Translations under genes and position numbers: made by a program | Assembly: GCA_003661945.1 (NCBI GenBank) | Contig: QMXC01000002.1 | Span: forward strand, 1-23,051 | DNA: 23,051 bases | From: Candidatus Bathyarchaeota archaeon | GTDB taxonomy: Archaea > Thermoproteota > Bathyarchaeia > Bathyarchaeales > UBA233 | Direction: 5' to 3' | Notes under the pieces: model-generated | Databases searched by the model: none | The model's input: only the letters and a program-made list of their open reading frames with translations | What the model was told of the DNA's origin: nothing | Shown: positions 14,846 through 22,014 of the stretch, in pieces | How positions within the stretch are numbered: position 1 is the stretch's first letter | Layout of the letters: the number at the start of each line of letters is the position of its first letter

Positions 14846-15244
14846 TCACAGCGAATCCGCAAGCATCTTCACTTTCTGTTTTATCTGCTGGAACACTTTT
14901 TCAGCGCCTCCCTTCGGCATGAAATACGGGTCCTCAATGTTCCACACGACGGTTTTGTCAGCGCATTCGGGACATAAACGTAAAATAACATGTTTGTGCC
15001 TAGGCTCCATAGCTACGATAAGATCATATTCACGTAGATTCTTCGCTTCTAAACCTTCAGGAGCGGGTTTAAGGTATCTAGCCGCGTTTTCTCTAGCTAA
15101 GAACTCTTCGGCGAGTTCTGAAATTGGAATTACCGGGTCGGTTCCAGCCGAATCCGCTTCGACTTCCGGCTTGAACTTTTTAAGCAGAGCTTCCGCTACC
15201 GGGCTTCGATACGCGTTTCCAGAACACACGAACAGAACCTTCAT
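14846..15244 (-). CDS. Low-molecular-weight protein-tyrosine-phosphatase-like / ArsC-like protein
   Basis: In its 132 residues the P-loop CSGNAYRS (C7 to R13, the CX5R signature) follows directly after the first beta strand MKVLFV. The general-acid loop is at D105 in NIEDPYF. This family includes low-molecular-weight tyrosine phosphatases and thioredoxin-linked arsenate reductases. The usual extra cysteine pair of ArsC is not clear (CPEC at 91-94 is in the right half of the protein but not in the standard position), so a phosphatase is favoured. ATG at 15244 with GGAAGG about 8 bases upstream is used; the frame is open further upstream to 15310. The gene is 62 bases upstream of glpX on the same strand, and divergent from the DUF4342 gene. 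Confidence 0.85.
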   Translation of the reverse strand: MKVLFVCSGNAYRSPVAEALLKKFKPEVEADSAGTDPVIPISELAEEFLARENAARYLKPAPEGLEAKNLREYDLIVAMEPRHKHVILRLCPECADKTVVWNIEDPYFMPKGGAEKVFQQIKQKVKMLADSL

Positions 15245-15313
15245 TTCGGGACCTTCCGATTTTCCATGCTTATTATTGCTTTCCTTGAGGTTAAACATGC
15301 GTCGAGGCAACGC

Positions 15314-15324
15314 TTTTAAATATA
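15314..15324 (+). promoter_or_regulatory. Candidate TATA box of the DUF4342/MarC operon
   Basis: ttttaaatata on the plus strand. A start site about 26 bases downstream, near 15345, gives a leader of about 12 bases containing GAGG before the TTG at 15357. Confidence 0.45.
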
Positions 15325-15356
15325 TCGTTAGAAACAGTTCTTCGAGGTTGAAAGAG

Positions 15357-15674
15357 TTGCCTTATTGTTGGAAACACGGAGCGAAGCTGAAGGAAAACGA
15401 GAAGTTCTGCCCAGCGTATGGAGCTCCAGTTGCCAAGGTGGTTCGCGAGGAATTTTCGGTTTCGGCTGACAATCTAATAGAGAAGGTTAAGGAACTTCTT
15501 CACGAGGGAAACGTGACCAGAATAATCATTAAGAATGAGAAGGGAAAAACGCTGCTAGAAATCCCCGTAACAATAGGTGTTGTCGGCGTTCTCGTTGCAC
15601 CTTGGCTCGCAGCCTTAGGCGTAATAGCAGCCCTAGCCACGAACTGCACCATAGTGGTTGAAAGAAGAGAATAG
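15357..15674 (+). CDS. DUF4342 protein with a degenerate zinc ribbon
   Basis: This encodes 105 residues. Residues 1-26 look like the short N-terminal zinc ribbon common on archaeal proteins, but the usual CxxC...CxxC is changed to CWKH...CPAY, so only two of the four cysteines remain plus a histidine. Residues about 30-105 match the DUF4342 pattern: VSADNLIEKVKELLHEGNVTR, then a strand with KGKTLLEIP, then a hydrophobic hairpin (VGVVGVLVAPWLAALGVIAALA) and a final CTIVVER strand. The hydrophobic part may insert in or bind the membrane. Function is unknown. TTG at 15357 is chosen because GAGG precedes it by about 8 bases and homologues start just before the ribbon. The frame is open much further upstream, but that stretch is antisense to other genes. 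The MarC-family gene follows after a four-base gap. Confidence 0.75.
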   Translation: MPYCWKHGAKLKENEKFCPAYGAPVAKVVREEFSVSADNLIEKVKELLHEGNVTRIIIKNEKGKTLLEIPVTIGVVGVLVAPWLAALGVIAALATNCTIVVERRE

Positions 15675-15678
15675 TGAA

Positions 15679-16293
15679 ATGGGACTCGGAGAATTTGCGC
15701 TTTTAGCGATTACTTCGGTCATAGCCGTAATGAACCCCACCAGCACAGTAGCGATATACCTCGCCCTAACAAGAGAAGTAAACCCGAAAGAACGGCGAAG
15801 AATAGCGGCAAAATCCATGAAAATATCTTTCCTCGTGCTAGCTTTTTTCGCGTTCACGGGACAACTCGTCTTCCTAATATTTCACATAACTTTTGCAGCG
15901 TTCAAAATCGCGGGCGGAATCCTACTGGTCACATCCGCGTTCAGAATGCTCCATCCGAAACAGGAGCAATATTCACCGGAAGAACTCGAAGACATAGCTA
16001 CCATACCATTAGCGTTTCCCCTAACAGCCGGACCGGGAACCATCACAACAGTAATCCTCCTAGTCTCCGAAGCCAACAATCTACTGGAAGCATCACTCGT
16101 TTTTGTAGCCATTTCCGCTGGAATCGCAGTCTCCTACATAGGAATGATATACGCCCCAAAAATATTCAGGTTCCTACACCAAGAAGGGCTCCGAGTAGTA
16201 ACAAAGCTCATGTCAATAATAGTACTAGCCATAGCAGTCCAGTTCATAATAACTGGAATAACAGAAACAATACCACAAATACTAAACACATAA
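15679..16293 (+). CDS. MarC-family integral membrane protein
   Basis: The 204 residues carry about six hydrophobic segments: ALLAITSVIAVMNP, ISFLVLAFFAFTGQLVFLIF, FKIAGGILLVTSAFRML, PLAFPLTAGPGTITTVILL, ASLVFVAISAGIAVSYIGM and VTKLMSIIVLAIAVQFIITG. The conserved VMNPTSTVAIYLAL near the N-terminus and IPLAFPLTAGPGTITT in the middle identify the MarC/UPF0056 family, whose transport function remains unproven despite the historical link to multiple antibiotic resistance. ATG at 15679 lies four bases after the DUF4342 stop, so the two are co-transcribed. The third codon position becomes steadily richer in A and C toward the 3' end. Nothing in the sequence reveals the substrate. Confidence 0.9.
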   Translation: MGLGEFALLAITSVIAVMNPTSTVAIYLALTREVNPKERRRIAAKSMKISFLVLAFFAFTGQLVFLIFHITFAAFKIAGGILLVTSAFRMLHPKQEQYSPEELEDIATIPLAFPLTAGPGTITTVILLVSEANNLLEASLVFVAISAGIAVSYIGMIYAPKIFRFLHQEGLRVVTKLMSIIVLAIAVQFIITGITETIPQILNT

Positions 16294-16389
16294 ACTATTT
16301 GCCTTACAAGTTTCGAACCTTCAAGGCTTTCAGAGAATATGTTTTAAAGAAGAAGAGCATCAAACATGCCGAGCCAGATAAACAATAAA

Positions 16390-16491
16390 ACGTTTGGCGC
16401 GGGGTGCGGGATTTGAACCCGCGAGGCCCAACGGGCCACAGGCTTAGCAGGCCTGCCCCCTACCAGGCTAGGGTAACCCCGCACGTTTGGC
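16390..16491. repeat. 9-base direct repeat ACGTTTGGC flanking tRNA-Ser
   Basis: The copies are at 16390-16398 and 16483-16491. The first includes the discriminator base and the encoded CCA end of the tRNA; the second starts one base beyond its 5' end. Chance cannot be excluded. Confidence 0.5.
16398..16482 (-). tRNA. tRNA-Ser (anticodon GCT)
   Basis: This is a class II tRNA of 85 bases on the minus strand. The acceptor stem GCGGGGT / ACCCCGC is perfect with discriminator G. The anticodon stem CAGGC/GCCTG encloses CTGCTAA (anticodon GCT, reading AGC/AGU). A long variable arm (GGCCCGTTGGGCC) and T arm GCGGG-TTCAAAT-CCCGC follow. Unlike the tRNA-Leu in this window, the three bases after the discriminator are CCA (16395-16397). 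The downstream stretch continues with TTTTATTG on the minus strand, a possible T-rich terminator. An AT-rich box at about 16515-16523 could be its promoter. No intron is seen. Confidence 0.95.
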
Positions 16492-16557
16492 TATTTAGTG
16501 AATTCGTGACAAGAGTTATTTTTGTCTTTCTTGTTATTAAATAGGTTCTGGCAGGGG

Positions 16558-18462
16558 ATGATGTTGGTTAAACGTGTGGTTTTGCGTTTTGAGCCTTTGG
16601 GGCGTAGGGTGAAAGCTCGTGTTGGGCGTACGGTTTTTGAGGTTGCTAGGGATTCTGGTGTTTTTGTTCGTTCTGAGTGTGGGGGGAAGGGGTTGTGTGG
16701 CAAGTGCCGTGTGATTATTCGCGGTGAGGGTTCTGTTAGTCCTGTTTCGAGGTTGGAGAGGAAGCATTTGACGCGGGGGGAGTTGAAGGCTGGGTATAGG
16801 CTTGCATGTCAAACCGAGGTTTTAGGCGACGCTACTGTTTTTGTTCCCGAGGAGAGCCGGATAGAAGTTAGGAAAATTCAAGTGTGGGGCTTTGAAAGAC
16901 GGGTTACGCTCGAGCCGGCGGTTAAGAAGTTCTATGTGGTTTTGCCTAAGCCCTGTCTTTCTGACGTGCAGGCGGACTGGGAACGGCTCGTTGACCAGTT
17001 GCGGAAAAAGTTTGGGCTAAAAACGTTGACCACCGACGTCGAGGTTTTGGAAAGGCTTCCCAGAGTTGTTAGGCGAGGCGAATGGGCTGTTACTGCTACG
17101 GTGTGGAACGCTGAAAAAATTGTCGACGTGGAGGCGGGCGATGTTTCCAGCGAGAGCTATGGTTTAGCCGTGGATGTTGGCACTTCGAAGATTGTGGTTT
17201 ATCTTGTGGATTTGAACAGCGGCGACACTGTGGCTGTGGGCGCCATCGAGAACCCGCAGATAATGTATGGTGAAGACGTGATTTCACGGATAACCTTCGC
17301 GTTCCAAGACAGCCGAAAACTCAAAAGCTTGCAGAGAATTTTGGTGAGAGGCATAAACGCCGCGTTGGAGGAAGCTTGTAAGAAAGCAGCTGTTTCCAGA
17401 CGGAACGTTTACGAGGCGGTTTTCGTTGGAAACACCGCTATGCACCACTTCTTTTTCGGAATAGACGCTACATACTTGGCGGTTTCCCCCTACACGCCCG
17501 CCGTAAGCGAGGCGTTAAACGTTAAAGCCGAAAAAATCGGGCTAAAAATAAACCCGAACGCGAACATTCACGCATTACCGGTTTTAGGTGGCTTTGTGGG
17601 TCCAGACGCGGTCGCAGACATCCTTTCCAGCCGAATTCATAGGGCGAGAAAGAAGCAGCTGCTACTTGACATAGGAACCAACACCGAAGTCGTCCTAGGC
17701 GACAGAGAAGGACTCGTCTGCTGCTCATGCGCCTCCGGACCAGCCTTTGAAGGAGTACACATAAAACACGGCGTAAAAGCAGTGTCAGGAGCCATAGAAA
17801 AGGTGCGGATAAACCCCTCATCGTTGAAGGTGGAATACGAAACCATAGGCGGAGAAAAACCGTTGGGAATCTGCGGAACAGGAATAATAGACGCCGTGGC
17901 AGAGATGTTCAAAGCCCGAATAATCGACGAGTACGGGAGATTCAACAAAAACGTGAAAGCCCCATGCATAAAGGAGGAAAACGGGGAAAAACAGCTCGTT
18001 ATCGCGGGGAAAGATGAAACCGTGACTGGAAAGGAAATCGTGGTTACACAAGCCGACGTCAACGAGATACAGCTAGCGAAAGCAGCGGTTTACACCGGAT
18101 GCGCAATATTGATGAAAAAGGAAAACGTACACCCAGAAGACCTAGACCAAGTGTTCATAGCCGGAGCCTTCGGAAGCCACATAAACTCGGAAAACGCCGT
18201 CTTCCTCGGATTAGTGCCCGACGTACCCTTAAGAAAAATAAAGTTTTTAGGCAACACCGCAGTAACAGGCGCCAAAGCAGCGTTAATTTCCACGAAAATC
18301 AGAAGGGAAGCGGAGGAAATCGTGAAGAAAACAAGATACGTGGAACTTGGAGCCCAGCCGGAATTTCAATCAGAATTTTCAAAAGCTTTATCTATACCTC
18401 ATCGTGATTTAGCTCGGTTTCCAACTGTTAAAAAATGGATGGAGGACTTCAAGCAATGTTGA
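16558..18462 (+). CDS. RACo-like reductive activator of corrinoid proteins (2Fe-2S ferredoxin + ASKHA domain)
   Basis: Of 634 residues from this start, an N-terminal plant-type [2Fe-2S] domain covers about 1-100 (C41, C47, C50 and C84; motif CGGKGLCGKC). A linker domain covers about 100-195. An ASKHA/DUF4445 ATPase-like domain fills the rest, with YGLAVDVGTSKIVVYLVDL, GNTAMHHFFFGI, LLLDIGTNTEV, CASGPAFEG, and the closing VFIAGAFGSHIN. Proteins of this architecture (RACo of acetogens) use ATP to re-reduce corrinoid proteins that have fallen to the inactive Co(II) state. Methanogen RamA is similar but carries two C-terminal [4Fe-4S] clusters instead; here the cluster is N-terminal. ATG 16558, ATG 16561 and TTG 16564 are all possible because AGGGG lies at 16553-16557. 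It overlaps the MtrH gene by seven bases. Third codon positions swing from almost all G/T at the 5' end to almost all A/C in the middle. Confidence 0.9.
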   Translation: MMLVKRVVLRFEPLGRRVKARVGRTVFEVARDSGVFVRSECGGKGLCGKCRVIIRGEGSVSPVSRLERKHLTRGELKAGYRLACQTEVLGDATVFVPEESRIEVRKIQVWGFERRVTLEPAVKKFYVVLPKPCLSDVQADWERLVDQLRKKFGLKTLTTDVEVLERLPRVVRRGEWAVTATVWNAEKIVDVEAGDVSSESYGLAVDVGTSKIVVYLVDLNSGDTVAVGAIENPQIMYGEDVISRITFAFQDSRKLKSLQRILVRGINAALEEACKKAAVSRRNVYEAVFVGNTAMHHFFFGIDATYLAVSPYTPAVSEALNVKAEKIGLKINPNANIHALPVLGGFVGPDAVADILSSRIHRARKKQLLLDIGTNTEVVLGDREGLVCCSCASGPAFEGVHIKHGVKAVSGAIEKVRINPSSLKVEYETIGGEKPLGICGTGIIDAVAEMFKARIIDEYGRFNKNVKAPCIKEENGEKQLVIAGKDETVTGKEIVVTQADVNEIQLAKAAVYTGCAILMKKENVHPEDLDQVFIAGAFGSHINSENAVFLGLVPDVPLRKIKFLGNTAVTGAKAALISTKIRREAEEIVKKTRYVELGAQPEFQSEFSKALSIPHRDLARFPTVKKWMEDFKQC

Positions 18463-19373
18463 AGTTCGAAACAGAACAGAAAATTTTCCAGATAGGAAAA
18501 ATCCAGATAGGTGGACAGCCGGGACAACTGCCAACAGTGCTCATTGGAACAATCTTCTACGAACGCCACAAAATAGTGAAGGACATGGAAAAGGGAATCT
18601 TCGACAAGGAAGCCGCGGAACAGCTTATTCGAACCCACGAAGAACTTTCCGAAAGAACAGGGGTTCCATGCATGATAGACGTCGTCGGCGTCACACCTAC
18701 CGCGATACCGAAATACTTGGATTTTGTCGCAGAGAAAACCGAAATGCCAATACTAATCGACAGCACATCCGCCGAAGTAAAGATAGCTGGAATAAAACAC
18801 GCGAACGAAGTAGGACTAGCCGACCGCGTGGTCTACAACTCCATAACCCACCACGTAACCCAAGAGGAGCTAGACGCGATAAGAGAAAACAACATAAAAG
18901 CAGCGGTTATCCTGACGTATAACCCGCACAACGTCTGGCCTAAAGGAAGAATAGAACTTCTCAAGGGCAACGGCTCAAAAAAGGGACTCCTAGCCTTAGC
19001 AGAGGAAGCGGGGATAGAAAAGCCCCTAGTAGACACGGCGGTGCTTGACGTTCCAAGCATTTCGTTAGCAGCTGAAGCCGTAAAACTCGTGAGAAACGAG
19101 TTTGGACTTCCCGCTGGTGGAGCGCCAGCCAACGCCGTGTTAGAATGGAAACGAGTTAAGGAGATAAGCCCCGATGCGAAAAAGGTGTGCATGGCAAACG
19201 CCGTAACAGCCATGCAGTACGCTGGAGCCAACTTCCTCCTCTACGGACCAATAAAGAACGCGCCGACCATCTTTCCCGCCGTGGCTATGGCAGACGCCAT
19301 AATTGCCTACTCAGCCAGGCTCAAAGGCGTAGCCCCGAAAACCAAAGACCACCCATTATACAAAATCTTCTGA
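18456..19373 (+). CDS. MtrH-like methyl-corrinoid:tetrahydropterin methyltransferase
   Basis: The 305 residues begin MLKFETEQKIFQIG and match MtrH, the peripheral subunit of the methyltetrahydromethanopterin:CoM methyltransferase. This subunit moves the methyl group between a corrinoid and the pterin. Recognisable stretches include KIQIGGQPGQLPTVLIGTIFY, TGVPCMIDVVGVTPTAIPKYLDF, PILIDSTSAEVKIAGI, VVYNSITHHVTQEELDA, and PAGGAPANAVLEW. The acidic and asparagine residues of the TIM barrel that hold the pterin are within these. No mtrA-G genes are present. MtrH homologues next to MttB/MtaB-type genes outside methanogens are thought to feed methyl groups into the tetrahydropterin branch of the Wood-Ljungdahl pathway. 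ATG 18456 has GGAGG 10 bases upstream and lies inside the end of the RACo-like gene. Confidence 0.9.
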   Translation: MLKFETEQKIFQIGKIQIGGQPGQLPTVLIGTIFYERHKIVKDMEKGIFDKEAAEQLIRTHEELSERTGVPCMIDVVGVTPTAIPKYLDFVAEKTEMPILIDSTSAEVKIAGIKHANEVGLADRVVYNSITHHVTQEELDAIRENNIKAAVILTYNPHNVWPKGRIELLKGNGSKKGLLALAEEAGIEKPLVDTAVLDVPSISLAAEAVKLVRNEFGLPAGGAPANAVLEWKRVKEISPDAKKVCMANAVTAMQYAGANFLLYGPIKNAPTIFPAVAMADAIIAYSARLKGVAPKTKDHPLYKIF

Positions 19374-19400
19374 CATTTGCATAAAAGCGTCGAAAATGGT

Positions 19401-19406
19401 TATAAG
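19401..19406 (+). promoter_or_regulatory. Candidate TATA box of the mttB-like gene
   Basis: TATAAG preceded by a purine-rich stretch, in the 75-base gap after the MtrH gene. A start site about 26 bases downstream (near 19429) gives a leader of about 20 bases that includes GGAG before the ATG at 19449. This suggests that the MttB-family gene can be expressed on its own, in addition to any read-through. Confidence 0.45.
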
Positions 19407-19448
19407 AAACGTAGGTTTAGGCATAACGGGTTTGGAGATGAAGTCGAC

Positions 19449-20912
19449 ATGAAGCCCCGCGTCGAAGTTCTAGAGGAAAGCGAAGTCAGGGAAATCTACG
19501 AGGCATCCCTTGAAATTTTGGAAAACGTCGGAGTGGTGATTTTCCATGAAAAAGCTTTGAAGATGCTTGAAGAACACGGCGCAACAGTGAATTATGAGAC
19601 GAAAATTGCGAGGTTCCCCCAAAACTTGGTTAAAGACTCATTGAAAAAGACGCCGTCGTCGATCAGCTTCTACGACACTAAAGGAAAAAACGTGTACAAG
19701 CTGGAAGGAGACGAGGTTCATTATACTCCGGGAGCTGCAGCGGTCAAGATTCTTGATTCCGAAACTTTGGATGCACGATCTCCGAAGGTAGACGACCTAG
19801 TGAAACTAGTAAAGCTTACTGACATGCTGAAAAACATTCATTTCCAGAGCACAGCGCTGGTTCCTTCCGACGTGCCAAACCCTCTGGTTGACCGCTACAG
19901 AGTCTACATTCTCTTAAAGTATTCTCGAAAACCCATCGTAACGGGCACCTTCACATTCGACGGAACCCGTGACATCATCAACCTGTTCGCAGCTGCCGCT
20001 GAAGGAATGGATATACGGAAAAAACCCGTCGGAACGCTTGTTTGTTGTCCTACTTCGCCGCTAAAATGGAGCGAGTTGCAACTGCAAAGCTTAATCGAGT
20101 GCTGCAAGCACAACGTACCAGTGATAGTGGTGCCAGCGCCAGCGCTTGGCTTAACAGCTCCGGGAGCCATGGCGGCGACATTAGCACAGCACACAGCGGA
20201 AGTGCTTTCAGGCGTCGTCATTGCTCAGCTGGTGAAGCCGGCTTCTCCCGTGATATTTGGCGGTTCGGCTAACGTAGCTGACCTACGGTACGGAACCACT
20301 TTGTTGGGCTCTATGGAAACAGCTATGCTCTTCACATCTCTTGCCCAGATTGCCAAATACTTGAATCTTCCAGTGCATGCCTTCGCCGGAGTCGTGGATT
20401 CTAAAGTTGTCGATTTTCAAGCTGGTCAAGAAAGCGGAGTAGGCCTACTTATGGGAGCTTTAGCGGGAGTAAACCTCATGCATGGACCTGGAATGGTAGA
20501 GTTAGAGAGCTGCCAGAGTTTGGAGAAACTGGTTCTTGACAACGAGATATGTGGCATGGCGCTTCGGTTCAAACGGGGATTTGAAGTAAACAAGGAAACC
20601 TTAGCCTTGGACATCATAAGCGAAGTTGGCGCTGGAGGAGAATACATAAAGAACTTTAAGGCTTTGAAGTTCTTGAGAAAAAACGTGGATAAGACGTACT
20701 ACTTACCTTCCGATGTAGTAAGCAGAGAAACAAGGATGGAGTGGAAAGCTAAGGGAGCAAAGAACGCTTTTGAAAAAGCTAAAGAGCACGTAAAGAAGCT
20801 TCTAGAAGAATATGAAGGACCAGTTTTATCTTCGGAAGCTTTGGGCAAGATGAAAGCTATTCTGAAGGCTGCTGCCGAAAGAAATTCTGTGTCTCTGCCA
20901 TCGCAGGAATAG
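19449..20912 (+). CDS. MttB-family methyltransferase lacking pyrrolysine (trimethylamine/betaine:corrinoid type)
   Basis: In its 487 residues the N-terminal helices (EVREIYEASLEILENVGVVI) and the barrel segments FYDTKGKNVYKLEG, YTPGAAAVKILDSET, KPIVTGTFTFDGTRD, PVGTLVCCPTSPLKWSELQL, FAGVVDSKVVDFQAGQESG and MGALAGVNLMHGPGMVE identify the MttB superfamily. Trimethylamine methyltransferase MttB contains pyrrolysine at an in-frame amber codon; this frame has none, so it belongs with the non-pyrrolysine members. Characterised ones of those demethylate glycine betaine, proline betaine, carnitine or butyrobetaine. The substrate here cannot be assigned. It stops at TAG; reading through would add only four residues before TAA. 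It has its own TATA-like box, follows the RACo-like and MtrH-like genes, and is one base from the end of the convergent ABC ATPase gene. No corrinoid-binding MttC-type protein is seen in the window. Confidence 0.88.
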   Translation: MKPRVEVLEESEVREIYEASLEILENVGVVIFHEKALKMLEEHGATVNYETKIARFPQNLVKDSLKKTPSSISFYDTKGKNVYKLEGDEVHYTPGAAAVKILDSETLDARSPKVDDLVKLVKLTDMLKNIHFQSTALVPSDVPNPLVDRYRVYILLKYSRKPIVTGTFTFDGTRDIINLFAAAAEGMDIRKKPVGTLVCCPTSPLKWSELQLQSLIECCKHNVPVIVVPAPALGLTAPGAMAATLAQHTAEVLSGVVIAQLVKPASPVIFGGSANVADLRYGTTLLGSMETAMLFTSLAQIAKYLNLPVHAFAGVVDSKVVDFQAGQESGVGLLMGALAGVNLMHGPGMVELESCQSLEKLVLDNEICGMALRFKRGFEVNKETLALDIISEVGAGGEYIKNFKALKFLRKNVDKTYYLPSDVVSRETRMEWKAKGAKNAFEKAKEHVKKLLEEYEGPVLSSEALGKMKAILKAAAERNSVSLPSQE

Positions 20913-20913
20913 C

Positions 20914-21996
20914 CTACTTGCAGATAAGAATCACGTCGCTTGGACGCCAATTTACAAACACTTTTTCTCCTTTTGAGAACATTTCTTGGTAACGTGTCTT
21001 CTCTTTCGCTTCGAGTTCCAGCCCGCTCTTCAATGTGAGGAAGTATTTGGTGTTTTCTCCGGAGTAGAGAACCTCTTTAATCGTGGCTTCGAAGGAGTTT
21101 TCGTATAGGGGTTTACGGGACACCAGAATTCTTTCGGCTCTCAAGCAGACGGTTACTTCTTTGTTTGAGCTCAAGCCTTCTTCTTTCAACGCGCGGATAA
21201 CGACTCCGGATTCAAGCTCTATTAGAGCAGAGTCTTTTTCGATTTTTTTAACCGTCCCTTTTAGGATGTTAGTGTCGCCTATGAAGCTTGCGATGAATGC
21301 TGACCGAGGTCGCTCGTAAAGTTCTATGGGTGTGCCTATCTGCATTATTTTGCCTTTATCCATTATTGCGATTCTATCTGAAATCGTGAAAGCCACCTGC
21401 TGGTCATGAGTTACGTATATGGCTGTTATGTTAAGCCTTTTCAGCAACTGTTTGAGTTCAACACGCATTCTGTCGCGGAGACGCTTATCCAGCGACGCTA
21501 ACGGCTCGTCAAAAAGTATTACTGCTGGACGTAGAACTATCGCTCTTGCCAAAGCGACACGTTGCATTTCTCCGCCGCTCAGCTGCCGTGGATAACGGTC
21601 CGCGTAAACTTCGGAAGGCAGCTCAACTAGTCGAAGAGCTTCTTCAACCCGCCGTTTTATCTCTGCCTTTTCAACCTTGCGCATTCTCAAGCCGAAGGCT
21701 ACATTATCGAAAACCGTTTTGTGCGGGAAAAGCGCCAGTTTCTGGAACACCATGCACGTGTTTCTTTTGTGGGCGGGAACTTCGGTTACGCATTCACCTT
21801 CGATGAAAACATCTCCGCTGTCCGGTGTCTCAAGCCCGTCGATTATTCGAAGCAACGTGGATTTGCCGCTTCCCGAAGGCCCGAGCAGAGAATAGATTTC
21901 GCCCTTTTTGACGCTTATCGAAACGTTGTCTACAGCGACTACTTTTCCCTTTTCAAAGGTTTTTGTCACGTTCTTCGTTTCAACGGTTATCTCCAT
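20914..21996 (-). CDS. potA: ABC transporter ATP-binding protein, PotA-like
   Basis: In its 360 residues, Walker A GPSGSGKST is at 39-47, the Q-loop at VFQKLALFPHKTV, the signature LSGGEMQRVALARA, Walker B ILFDEPLASLD, and the switch histidine in YVTHDQQ. The C-terminal roughly 120 residues form the TOBE-type regulatory domain (NILKGTVKKIE, then WRPSDVILI) seen in PotA, FbpC and related importers of polyamines, iron or similar solutes. It powers import by the membrane subunits encoded just upstream. The start is ATG 21996 with GGAGG 10 bases upstream, 18 bases after the PotC stop. The gene symbol indicates family likeness only. Its stop codon is one base from the MttB-family stop, so the transporter and the methyltransferase gene are tail to tail. 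A substrate related to methylated amines is inferred from that placement. Confidence 0.9.
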   Translation of the reverse strand: MEITVETKNVTKTFEKGKVVAVDNVSISVKKGEIYSLLGPSGSGKSTLLRIIDGLETPDSGDVFIEGECVTEVPAHKRNTCMVFQKLALFPHKTVFDNVAFGLRMRKVEKAEIKRRVEEALRLVELPSEVYADRYPRQLSGGEMQRVALARAIVLRPAVILFDEPLASLDKRLRDRMRVELKQLLKRLNITAIYVTHDQQVAFTISDRIAIMDKGKIMQIGTPIELYERPRSAFIASFIGDTNILKGTVKKIEKDSALIELESGVVIRALKEEGLSSNKEVTVCLRAERILVSRKPLYENSFEATIKEVLYSGENTKYFLTLKSGLELEAKEKTRYQEMFSKGEKVFVNWRPSDVILICK

Positions 21997-22014
21997 CTTT
22001 TAGGTTCCTCCATT

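Noticed and set aside
14640..15356. Long plus-strand open frame leading into the DUF4342 gene
   Set aside because: The first 239 residues are antisense to the GlpX-type and phosphatase genes and show no protein-like motif. Only the last 105 residues, from the TTG at 15357, match a known domain.
16390..16491. Direct repeat as the attachment sites of an integrated element
   Set aside because: Only the tRNA lies between the two copies; there is no integrase or cargo, so no element is present at this site now.
20910..20925. TAG at the end of the MttB-like gene as a pyrrolysine codon
   Set aside because: Read-through would add only four residues before TAA, and the pyrrolysine of MttB lies well inside the protein rather than at its end.
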